Positions 6,791 to 11,895 of a stretch of DNA of 21,325 bases are shown here, one piece after another (the first letter of the stretch is position 1; each line of letters starts with the position of its first letter). Under the pieces are notes generated by a model, which was not told the DNA's origin, searched no databases, and worked only from the letters and a program-made list of their open reading frames with translations. The translations under genes and the position numbers were made by a program. The DNA is taken from assembly GCA_017549325.1 (NCBI GenBank), contig JAFYVA010000132.1, forward strand, positions 1 through 21,325. The letters run 5' to 3'. The DNA comes from Oscillospiraceae bacterium. Its GTDB lineage: Bacteria; Bacillota_A; Clostridia; Oscillospirales; Oscillospiraceae.

Positions 6791-7684
6791 TTATTCGGGA
6801 TAGGCGAACAGGACGGGCTTGACCTCGGGTGTCAGTGCGGCCAAAGAGAATCCGCGCTGCTGCAGGCAATCGATGATGCCCGGCATAGCCTCCAGCGTGG
6901 TGGTGCGGGAAGAGTCGTCGTGGAGCAGCAGAACGGCGCGGTCAAGGCCGGTGAGGGAGTCCTCCACGCGAAGAACCAGTTCCTCGGCGCTCAGTTGCGT
7001 GCCGCCGGCACCGCCGTCGGCGGAGAGGTTCCAGTCATAGGGGACGAAGCCGCGGCGGAGCATCTCTGCGATCAGCTCGTGGTAAAGGCCGGCATCATAG
7101 CTGTTAATGCTGCCGCCGATAAAGCGGAACACAGTAGGTTTTATGCCTGTCGTGTTTTCGATGTATGTATAGAGGGCATACATATCTGCCAGATACGACT
7201 CTACCGAGGAGTATACCGCAGAGTAGTCGCTGCTCCAGCTGCCCATACCCAGCGTATGACCGCCCTCTACGATGGCGCGGAGACGGGCGTCATACTGCGG
7301 ATCATTCGCTACATTGCCTGAGACGAAAAAGGTAGCCTTCGCTCCCTTTTCGGCCAACAGGGGCAACAGATCGTCGGTACAGGAAGAGGGGCCGCCGTTA
7401 AAGGTGAGGTACGCGACGTTGGACAGCCGCGTCGTGGCGGCATATTCCTGCGGAGCGTAGAAATCGGGATAGAGGGCCTGGTATGCCAGCGGGTCACTTT
7501 CCACCGATGCCAGATTCTCCGGCACGGTGCCGTAGCTTTGTTCCAGAAGCGCCATGGCCTGCGCATACCGATGGTGGTTGAACAGTGCCAGCGCAGCAAG
7601 CCCGGCCACCAGCAGCACGATGAGCAGCAGAAGTATATTTTTGTAGAATCGGACAGAGCCGAAATAGCGGATTTGTTCTGACAT
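6791..7684 (-). CDS. Membrane-anchored NodB-fold protein, probable pseudo-deacetylase
   Basis: This 297-residue protein has one N-terminal transmembrane helix (about 16-35) and an extracellular polysaccharide-deacetylase (NodB, CE4) domain at about 90-285. The fold is supported by LTFNGGP at 93-99, KATFFVSGNV at 116-125, GHTLGM at 142-147, VFRFIGGS at 185-192 and VLLLHDD at 251-257. The chemistry is not. The TFDDGP motif reads TFNGGP, so catalytic Asp is N96 and metal-binding Asp is G97, and both motif-2 metal His are replaced (G148, S152). I infer a non-catalytic glycan-binding or regulatory role. ATG 7684 is chosen because TAGGAGATGCC lies directly upstream; a start at 7702 lacks this. Confidence 0.88.
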   Translation of the reverse strand: MSEQIRYFGSVRFYKNILLLLIVLLVAGLAALALFNHHRYAQAMALLEQSYGTVPENLASVESDPLAYQALYPDFYAPQEYAATTRLSNVAYLTFNGGPSSCTDDLLPLLAEKGAKATFFVSGNVANDPQYDARLRAIVEGGHTLGMGSWSSDYSAVYSSVESYLADMYALYTYIENTTGIKPTVFRFIGGSINSYDAGLYHELIAEMLRRGFVPYDWNLSADGGAGGTQLSAEELVLRVEDSLTGLDRAVLLLHDDSSRTTTLEAMPGIIDCLQQRGFSLAALTPEVKPVLFAYPE

Positions 7685-7720
7685 GGCATCTCCTATCAAC
7701 AAAAACGTATATTTTGTACC

Positions 7721-7749
7721 ATTATAGCACGGAACAGGAAGGCATACAA
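7721..7749 (-). promoter_or_regulatory. Sigma-A promoter of NodB-fold/bactofilin operon
   Basis: On the minus strand, TTGTAT (7744-7749) and perfect TATAAT (7721-7726) are 17 bp apart. They lie about 37 bases upstream of the start codon at 7684. Confidence 0.8.
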
Positions 7750-7772
7750 GGGAAATTTATCCACAATAGAGG

Positions 7773-7798
7773 AAAACCGGTGCAAAGACACCGGTTTT
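7773..7798 (-). terminator. Intrinsic terminator after YitT-family gene
   Basis: The stem AAAACCGGTG (7773-7782)/CACCGGTTTT (7789-7798) with a 6-base loop lies just after the stop codon of the YitT-family gene and gives a T-run on the minus strand. Confidence 0.8.
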
Positions 7799-7805
7799 CT
7801 GTATC

Positions 7806-8687
7806 TCAGGACAAATGCCGTTCGAAATGTCCGCCAACGCGAACGCCTTCCTGAATGATGAAAAAGGCGTGGCTGTCCAGATCGCGGATCTGCTGTTGTA
7901 CGGCGGCGATCTCATATTTGCTCAGACAGACGCATAAAACATCCAGTTTTTCGTCGGTATAGCCGCCGCGGCCATCCCACAGCGTTACACCGCGCTTCAG
8001 CTTTTCCATGATAAAGCACTTGATCTCCTCGGTCTTGTCCTTGGAGAAGATCAGCATCTGTGCCGAGATATTTTGCTGGTGCACACGGTCGAGGAACAGG
8101 GCGGAGAAAACGGTGTAGATCACGGAGTAGAGAGCCGTGTGTACGGAGAAGAGGAGGGCACAGACGGTGTAGAGGACAACGTTGAAGGAGATCGAGAATT
8201 TTCCCACGGTGAAGCTGGTGCCCTTCTTGCTCAGGTACAGGCCCAGCACGTCCAATCCACCGGTGCTGCAGCCGCAGGTGAGGATGATGCCGTAAGAGAA
8301 GCCGGTGCAGATGCCGCCGATGAGACAGGAGGTGAGAGGGTCGGCGACGATGGGGACGGCGGGAGCGGGGATCAGCGTCAGGGCCAGGGAGTTAACGGCT
8401 ACGCAGAGCGTCATGCGCAGCACAAAGCCGTGGCCGAAGGAGTGCCACGCCAAAGCCAGCAGCGGGATATTGACCAGCAGATACAGGGCACCGGCCAGAT
8501 CAAAGGGGAGGGAGAGGTGCAGATTTTCCACCAGCAGCGTGCGGACGACCTGACACACACCGTACAGACCACCGGTATAAAGGTTTTGCGGCACGATGAA
8601 GAGATTGATGGCGGCGGCAGAGACGATGGACCCGAGGAGTCCCAGAACCAGACGGAACGAGGGTCTGTGCAGCAAGGTCTGAAACAT
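7806..8687 (-). CDS. YitT family membrane protein (DUF161 + DUF2179)
   Basis: This 293-residue integral membrane protein has the two-part YitT layout. Residues 1-205 hold about five hydrophobic helices of the DUF161/YitT_membrane domain, including the typical NLFIVPQNLYTGG and ILTCGCSTGGLDVLGLYLSKK. Residues 215-290 are the cytoplasmic DUF2179 domain, with RGVTLWDGRGGYTDEK and IIQEGVRVGGHF near the end. The transported substrate of this family is not established. AAGGAGG sits 7 bases before ATG, and a consensus promoter lies upstream, so it is probably a single-gene unit. Length and domain order are normal for the family. Confidence 0.92.
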   Translation of the reverse strand: MFQTLLHRPSFRLVLGLLGSIVSAAAINLFIVPQNLYTGGLYGVCQVVRTLLVENLHLSLPFDLAGALYLLVNIPLLALAWHSFGHGFVLRMTLCVAVNSLALTLIPAPAVPIVADPLTSCLIGGICTGFSYGIILTCGCSTGGLDVLGLYLSKKGTSFTVGKFSISFNVVLYTVCALLFSVHTALYSVIYTVFSALFLDRVHQQNISAQMLIFSKDKTEEIKCFIMEKLKRGVTLWDGRGGYTDEKLDVLCVCLSKYEIAAVQQQIRDLDSHAFFIIQEGVRVGGHFERHLS

Positions 8688-8758
8688 ACGAATGCCTCCT
8701 TGTAAAAAGAAACAAAGCGATTTTATGTGGTTATGGTAGCATATCCAGCGGCAAGGGT

Positions 8759-8787
8759 ATCATACGCCTTGCGTTTTCCGTTGTCAA
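8759..8787 (-). promoter_or_regulatory. Sigma-A promoter of YitT-family gene
   Basis: On the minus strand, perfect TTGACA (8782-8787) and TATGAT (8759-8764) are 17 bp apart. The leader to the start codon at 8687 is about 65 nt. Confidence 0.85.
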
Positions 8788-8801
8788 GGGGAGAAGACAC
8801 C

Positions 8802-9083
8802 TTATAATATAAAGCGCAGCACCCGCTGCAGTCTGAGCTGTGCCCGTGAGAGACAGCGGGACACGGAAGAAGGATTTACATTCAGCCGTCGGGCGATCTG
8901 AGAAACGGAGAGATTTTCATAAAAATGCAGATGTACAATCTGACGCTGCCGCGCGGTCAGATCTTCCATTGCCTCCGGCAGATACCGCCGCAGACGGCCC
9001 AGTCGCAGGGAGTTGTCGTTGGCCTCGGAGGAGAAGGGGTCAACGGCGGCGCTGTAACGCTCATCAAAGTGTGTAGTTCTCAT
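8802..9083 (-). CDS. Stand-alone sigma-70 region 4 HTH protein
   Basis: This 93-residue protein consists almost only of a sigma-70 region 4 helix-turn-helix (about residues 33-90: LPEAMEDLTARQRQIVHLHF, then LSVSQIARRLNVNPSSVSRC). This region normally reads the -35 box and touches the RNA polymerase beta flap. No region 2 is present, so it cannot act as a full sigma factor by itself. It may be a DNA-binding regulator or half of a split sigma factor. GGAG lies about 11 bases before ATG 9083. Its first 20 bases overlap the end of the coiled-coil gene upstream, so the two are translated together. Similar short proteins occur in phages and mobile elements, but nothing else phage-like is nearby. 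Confidence 0.82.
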   Translation of the reverse strand: MRTTHFDERYSAAVDPFSSEANDNSLRLGRLRRYLPEAMEDLTARQRQIVHLHFYENLSVSQIARRLNVNPSSVSRCLSRAQLRLQRVLRFIL

Positions 9084-9297
9084 TGCGGTGGAAACTCCTT
9101 TCGTAGTAGTGGGCAGTCAGGTCGCGCAGTTGGCGGCACTGGCGCAGCAGCGGCTGCAAGTCACGGACGCGACGGTGAAGGCGGAGGCGAGATTCGTCAT
9201 CGGTCGCCTCCTGCGCCATTTTTTGCAGAGATGCAATGCGCTGGCGAAGCAGCTGGGATGAAAATTCATATTGCTCGGAGAGTTCCAAAAGGGTCAT
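9064..9297 (-). CDS. Small coiled-coil protein paired with region 4 regulator, 77 aa
   Basis: I do not recognise the family. The protein is almost wholly helical, charged and leucine-rich, with heptad-like spacing over residues about 8-55 (LSEQYEFSSQLLRQRIASLQ, then LRLHRRVRDLQPLLRQCRQL), so a two-helix coiled coil is likely. ATG 9297 is preferred because GAGGAG lies 8 bases upstream; a GTG at 9306 is too close to that site. The end overlaps the sigma region 4 gene by 20 bp. The tight overlap suggests a partner, either a surrogate dimerisation piece or an antagonist of the regulator, but this is inference from position only. No sigma-A promoter is obvious upstream. Confidence 0.75.
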   Translation of the reverse strand: MTLLELSEQYEFSSQLLRQRIASLQKMAQEATDDESRLRLHRRVRDLQPLLRQCRQLRDLTAHYYERSFHRNENYTL

Positions 9298-9366
9298 AAA
9301 CATCACTCCTCATCAGTACAGACAAAAGCGGAAAGGAAAAAGAGAGGGAATTCGGGAAAATTTATG

Positions 9367-9395
9367 TTGACAAACGCCTCCGTATCTGTTAATAT
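9367..9395 (+). promoter_or_regulatory. Sigma-A promoter of tRNA-Thr/tRNA-Tyr
   Basis: TTGACA (9367-9372) and TAATAT (9390-9395) are 17 bp apart and end 17 bases before the tRNA-Thr 5' end. Confidence 0.8.
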
Positions 9396-9412
9396 CTATC
9401 CGTTGGTTCTTT

Positions 9413-9487
9413 GCTGGTGTAGCACAGTGGTAGTGCAGCTGATTTGTAATCAGCAGGTCGGGGGTTCGAATCCGTCCACCAGCTCCA
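9413..9487 (+). tRNA. tRNA-Thr (anticodon TGT)
   Basis: The 75-nt sequence has acceptor stem GCTGGTG/CACCAGC, discriminator T and an encoded CCA at 9485-9487. The anticodon stem GCTGA/TCAGC carries the loop TTTGTAA, giving anticodon TGT. The T-arm is GGGGG-TTCGAAT-CCGTC-like, with one imperfect pair. Confidence 0.95.
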
Positions 9488-9498
9488 AAATTTCATAT

Positions 9499-9583
9499 GG
9501 GGGAATTCCCGAGTGGCCAAAGGGGGCAGACTGTAAATCTGTTGTCAACGACTTCGGTGGTTCGAATCCACCTTCCCCCACCA
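9499..9583 (+). tRNA. tRNA-Tyr (anticodon GTA)
   Basis: This is an 85-nt class II tRNA. The acceptor stem is GGGGGAA/TTCCCCC, followed by A and an encoded CCA. The anticodon loop CTGTAAA gives GTA. A long variable arm follows (TTGTCAACGACTTC). The T-arm is GGTGG-TTCGAAT-CCACC. It lies 11 bp after tRNA-Thr and shares its promoter. Confidence 0.96.
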
Positions 9584-9585
9584 AG

Positions 9586-9620
9586 AATACCGATTGCCCG
9601 TCAGGGCGGTCGGTATTTTT
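9586..9620 (+). terminator. First intrinsic terminator after tRNA-Tyr
   Basis: The stem AATACCGA (9586-9593)/TCGGTATT (9610-9617), with an inner GCCC/GGGC helix, is followed by a T-run. It begins 3 bases after the tRNA CCA. Confidence 0.85.
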
Positions 9621-9626
9621 ACGTTT

Positions 9627-9723
9627 AAGGTGGATTCGAAAGGCGGCTCTTAGCAACAGTCCGGTGGACTGTTGCAACCGCCGTGGCTTTTCCGCAGAAA
9701 AGCGAATCCACCTTCCCCCACCA
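9627..9723 (+). repeat. Palindromic element ending in a copy of the tRNA-Tyr 3' end
   Basis: A perfect 12-bp inverted repeat (AAGGTGGATTCG at 9627-9638, CGAATCCACCTT at 9703-9714) encloses a second strong hairpin (GCAACAGTCC/GGACTGTTGC, 9653-9675, with flanking GGCGG/CCGCC). The right arm continues into TTCCCCCACCA, so 9703-9723 repeats the last 21 bases of tRNA-Tyr (9563-9583) exactly, 140 bp downstream. The rest of the tRNA is absent. This could be an attachment-site duplication, a small mobile palindrome or a recombination relic. Confidence 0.75.
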
Positions 9724-9750
9724 AACCGCAACCGCAAGGTTGCGGTTTTT
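9723..9750 (+). terminator. Second intrinsic terminator after the tRNA-Tyr-like end
   Basis: The stem AAACCGCAACC (9723-9733)/GGTTGCGGTTT (9738-9748) with a GCAA tetraloop is followed by a T-run. It directly follows the repeated CCA, as the first terminator follows the true CCA. Confidence 0.85.
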
Positions 9751-9970
9751 TGTTTTCCGCCCACCTTGCATTTTTTGTCAACTTTGCTACAGTAAGGGCG
9801 AGAAACTGCACCTTCTGCAGCGGTGGACGCTGTAGATACTGCGGCGGTGATGGCAAGCCGTAAACCTTTGATGCGCGCCTCCCCATCCGCTTTTGGCGGG
9901 TGGGGAGGCTTGTCATTTTCCCTCTCTTGCTCTCAAATTACCCATTCCGTCCCGTCCTGTCCGTGGAATC
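9751..9970 (+). other. Spacer with start-less Cys-rich frame and GC-rich hairpin
   Basis: There is no complete gene here. A reading frame from about 9788 to TAA at 9861-9863 encodes CTFCSGGRCRYCGG, a CxxC-x4-CxxC zinc-ribbon-like pattern, but has no usable start codon before it other than inside the tRNA-derived repeat. It is followed by a strong hairpin (GCCTCCCCA and CCGC on the left, GCGG and TGGGGAGGC on the right, about 9880-9910) with a weak T-rich tail. It may be the remnant of a small gene or part of a non-coding repeat. Nothing else was seen until the leftward terminator at 9971. Confidence 0.35.
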
Positions 9971-10058
9971 AAAAAACGATGCGATACCGTGCATCGCGTG
10001 GCATAACCGCCGCAGCGATTGGATAGACTGTCTGTGGAAGAACAAGATACTTGTGAGC
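9971..10058 (-). ncRNA. Putative small RNA divergent from the S24 repressor
   Basis: A leftward promoter (10065-10093) and a leftward intrinsic terminator bracket about 88 nt. The terminator is the stem CGATGC (9977-9982)/GCATCG (9991-9996) followed on the minus strand by six T (plus-strand A at 9971-9976). No convincing reading frame lies between: the only ATG frame is 11 codons, runs into the terminator and has no ribosome binding site. The 5' end would contain operator O1. Existence is inferred from promoter plus terminator; no known RNA family is recognised. Confidence 0.45.
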
Positions 10059-10064
10059 AACGAT

Positions 10065-10093
10065 AGAATATCACAAGTATCTTGTGTTGTCAA
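10065..10093 (-). promoter_or_regulatory. Leftward promoter inside the operator region
   Basis: On the minus strand, perfect TTGACA (10088-10093) is followed after 17 bp by TATTCT (10065-10070). Operator O2 lies in the spacer. O1 starts at about +5, mirroring the place of O4 at the rightward promoter. The -10 box is weak (4 of 6). Confidence 0.55.
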
Positions 10094-10125
10094 CTGCAAA
10101 TTAACAAGTTCCTTGTGATATGTCC

Positions 10126-10154
10126 TTGACATCTTCTGTCGAATTCGGTAGAAT
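10126..10154 (+). promoter_or_regulatory. Promoter of the HTH/S24 repressor gene
   Basis: TTGACA (10126-10131) and TAGAAT (10149-10154) are 17 bp apart. Operator O3 is just upstream of the -35 box and O4 (10166-10178) lies just after the expected transcription start, as expected for autorepression. Confidence 0.88.
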
Positions 10155-10193
10155 AAAGAAAAATAACAAGAATCTTGTAAAAGGAGGGGTTTC

Positions 10194-10937
10194 GTGAGTT
10201 TTGGAGAGCAGTTGCGCCATCGACGCGAGGAACTGGGGCTGAGTCGCGATATGCTGGCAGAACGGCTGGGGCTGAGCCGCAGCGCCATCGGAAACTATGA
10301 GACAGACATCGCCTTTCCCAAGGAGGGTGTGCTGCTGAAGCTGTTCAATGCGCTGGAAGTGGACCCCAACTATCTCTTCCGCGGCAACTTCGACCATCAC
10401 TTTCTCTGCAGTGAGAGTGAGCAGCGGATGCTGGAGCAGTACCGTGCCCTGCCGCAGGCAGCACGCCAGACGGTGCGGGCGGTGATGGACGGATTTGCAC
10501 AGGTGCAGCAGGAGGGCGAGGTTGTGCAGCCTGTCCGCGAGCAGAGGATGATTCCTCTTTACGCCTCGCCTGCGGCCGCAGGGTTTGCCGCGCCCGTGTT
10601 TATGGAGGACTATGAGCTCATTGAGGTCACCGACGAGGTACCGCTTGGGGCCGATATGGCAGTGCGGATTCAGGGCGACTCCATGGAACCCTATATTGCC
10701 GACGGTGCGGTGGTCTATGTGAACCGCGATCCGCTGCAAAGCGGCGATGTGGGTATCTTCTGCGTGGATGGAGAGATGCTGTGTAAGCAGTATCACCGCG
10801 ATGCGCTGGGCATGGTATATCTCTTCTCCCTCAACCGCAAGCGCGCCGATCTGGATGTGACGTTCCCTGCGGGCAGTGGACGCAGCCTCACTTGCTTTGG
10901 CCGTGTGATGATTCACGCCTTGCCTCTCCCCGAATAA
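10194..10937 (+). CDS. XRE-family HTH repressor with S24 (LexA/CI-like) autoprotease domain
   Basis: This 247-residue protein has a phage-repressor layout. Residues 3-63 form an XRE-type helix-turn-helix (MLAERLGLSRSAIGNYETD). Residues about 119-245 form an S24 peptidase domain with catalytic Ser163 in QGDSMEP and Lys198 in MLCKQY. A possible self-cleavage site is A129-G130 in SPAAAGFAAP. Such proteins are cut when RecA filaments form, which lifts repression after DNA damage; that link is family knowledge. The start is GTG 10194, with AAGGAGGGG just upstream. The four operators and two promoters in front point to self-control. It is not LexA itself: the HTH is XRE-type. No prophage genes flank it, so it may be a domesticated repressor. 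Confidence 0.92.
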   Translation: MSFGEQLRHRREELGLSRDMLAERLGLSRSAIGNYETDIAFPKEGVLLKLFNALEVDPNYLFRGNFDHHFLCSESEQRMLEQYRALPQAARQTVRAVMDGFAQVQQEGEVVQPVREQRMIPLYASPAAAGFAAPVFMEDYELIEVTDEVPLGADMAVRIQGDSMEPYIADGAVVYVNRDPLQSGDVGIFCVDGEMLCKQYHRDALGMVYLFSLNRKRADLDVTFPAGSGRSLTCFGRVMIHALPLPE

Positions 10938-10939
10938 AC

Positions 10940-10976
10940 AAAAAAGGAGCCGCGCCGAGACTTCTCGGTGCGGCTC
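10940..10976 (-). terminator. Hairpin with leftward U-tract after the S24 repressor gene
   Basis: A 14-bp stem (10947-10960 with 10963-10976, one non-Watson-Crick position) has six A on its left and no T-run on its right, so its U-tract is on the minus strand. The single odd pair is G-U when read on the plus strand and A-C on the minus strand, which argues the other way, so it may also serve the repressor gene. Confidence 0.65.
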
Positions 10977-11070
10977 AAACAACGGGTGGGATATTGGAAA
11001 GCTTCCACCAGTATCTTACACCCGCGGACAGCTGTTTGTCCATAGGAGCATTTGTCGTGCCCCGTCGAAA
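10940..11070 (-). ncRNA. Candidate structured RNA in the repressor-hpf gap
   Basis: The 290-bp gap between the repressor and hpf contains no gene but several nested helices. CGGGTG (10983-10988) pairs with CACCCG (11019-11024), enclosing GATA/TATC and GGAAAGCTTCC. CAAACA (10976-10981) can pair with TGTTTG (11033-11038). GGAGCA (11045-11050) pairs with TGCCCC (11058-11063) only when read on the minus strand, through a G-U pair. A leftward U-tract closes the region. No convincing promoter was found, and no Rfam family is recognised. A 6S-like rod is possible but not supported further. Confidence 0.3.
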
Positions 11071-11124
11071 CGCACAAAAAATTTTGTCGATTGTGAGCGT
11101 TTAGCAGAATGTTCATAAAACCCC

Positions 11125-11153
11125 TTTTCAACAATGGGAAAATGTGCTATACT
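11125..11153 (+). promoter_or_regulatory. Promoter of hpf
   Basis: TATACT (11148-11153) has a weak -35 (TTTTCA, 11125-11130) at 17 bp. Confidence 0.6.
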
Positions 11154-11157
11154 GCAC

Positions 11158-11192
11158 AAAAGGATGAGGGGAAATCCCTCCCCGACCCTTTT
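11158..11192 (+). promoter_or_regulatory. Stem-loop at the 5' end of the hpf leader
   Basis: AAAAGG (11158-11163) pairs with CCTTTT (11187-11192) and GAGGG (11166-11170) with CCCTC (11176-11180). The structure lies right at the expected transcript start, so it may protect the 5' end or tune translation. Confidence 0.4.
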
Positions 11193-11227
11193 CTGATAAA
11201 GTCCCGTAAGGCAGAAAGGAGCCAACT

Positions 11228-11764
11228 ATGAAGTTCACATTTGCTTGCAAGAAGATCTCTCTCAGCGACAGCATCAAGGAGTATGCCGAGAAGAAGATTG
11301 GAAAGCTGGACCGCTACTTTGCTGAGGAAGCGGATGCCTTTGTGACCTTTGCCGTGGAGAAGAAGAACCGCTGCTCGGTGGAACTGACTGTCCGCGCTGC
11401 CAACGGAACGCTGTTCCGTGCCCAGGAGGAGGATCCCGACGGTGATATGCGCGGTGCTATTGATGGCGCAGTTGCCTTTATCGAGCGTCGAATCCGCAAG
11501 AACAAGACCCGTCTTGCCAAGAATCTGCGTCCCGAGGCCGTGGCACCGGAAGTGCCCGAGTTTGAGGTGGCGGAGGAGGACGAGTTCCATGTGGTGCGTA
11601 CCAAGCACTTCGTGGTCAAGCCCATGACGGTGGACGAGGCCATCCTGCAGATGAACCTGCTGGGCCACAACTTCTATGTGTTCCGCAATGTGGCAGACGA
11701 GTCCGTTTCCGTGGTTTACGCCCGTAACAACGGCGGCTACGGCATCATCGAGACGGATAAATAA
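11228..11764 (+). CDS. hpf: Ribosome hibernation promoting factor, long form
   Basis: This 178-residue long-form HPF binds the ribosome in stationary phase and pairs two 70S particles into inactive 100S dimers. Residues 1-100 are the S30AE/RaiA domain that occupies the mRNA and tRNA channel (ISLSDSIKEYAEKKIGKLDRYF, then IERRIRKNKTRL). After an acidic linker (about 103-120), residues 122-176 are the C-terminal dimerisation domain (VVRTKHFVVKPMTVDEAILQ, LLGHNFYVFRN, VVYARNNGGYGIIE). GAAAGGAG lies 7 bases before ATG. The leader carries a stem-loop and the gene has its own promoter and terminator, so it is a single-gene unit. Length and domain order are typical of Firmicutes. Confidence 0.96.
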   Translation: MKFTFACKKISLSDSIKEYAEKKIGKLDRYFAEEADAFVTFAVEKKNRCSVELTVRAANGTLFRAQEEDPDGDMRGAIDGAVAFIERRIRKNKTRLAKNLRPEAVAPEVPEFEVAEEDEFHVVRTKHFVVKPMTVDEAILQMNLLGHNFYVFRNVADESVSVVYARNNGGYGIIETDK

Positions 11765-11776
11765 GAGATAGATTGC

Positions 11777-11803
11777 AAAACCCCGCCGCAAGGCGGGGTT
11801 TTT
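11777..11803 (+). terminator. Intrinsic terminator of hpf
   Basis: A perfect stem AAAACCCCGCC (11777-11787)/GGCGGGGTTTT (11792-11802) with a GCAA tetraloop is followed by a T-run. Confidence 0.92.
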
Positions 11804-11828
11804 TTACCGCTTCTTTTCACACTTTAGC

Positions 11829-11857
11829 TTGCAAAAGGGTAAGAAATTTGATAGGAT
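11829..11857 (+). promoter_or_regulatory. Promoter of pssA
   Basis: TTGCAA (11829-11834) and TAGGAT (11852-11857) are 17 bp apart, about 38 bases before the start codon. Confidence 0.65.
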
Positions 11858-11895
11858 AGAGTATCAACGAGAAAAGAGAAGAGGTTTCCACAGAA

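Larger units (their letters stand above)
10042..10178. promoter_or_regulatory. Four phased operators ACAAG-N3-CTTGT
   Basis: Four perfect 13-bp dyads lie at 10042-10054, 10073-10085, 10104-10116 and 10166-10178, with spacers ATA, TAT, TTC and AAT. Their centres are 31, 31 and 62 bp apart, which is three, three and six helical turns, so all lie on the same face of the DNA. The unoccupied lattice slot near 10141 falls in the spacer of the repressor promoter. They are the likely binding sites of the HTH/S24 repressor encoded at 10194. Confidence 0.88.

Noticed and set aside
9450..9764. Minus-strand frame with VGEGGFEPPKS
   Set aside because: This peptide arises from reading tRNA genes backwards and is a known source of false gene calls.
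9969..10004. An 11-codon frame (MPRDARYRIVF) in the putative leftward RNA
   Set aside because: It has no ribosome binding site, and its last codons lie in the terminator stem and U-tract.
10101..10982. A 293-codon open frame on the minus strand
   Set aside because: It is antisense to the HTH/S24 repressor gene and crosses its promoter and operators; no protein family is recognisable.
11061..11095. Possible Spo0A boxes (CGTCGAA, TGTCGAT) before hpf
   Set aside because: Each differs from TGTCGAA by one base, which is expected often by chance; no further support.
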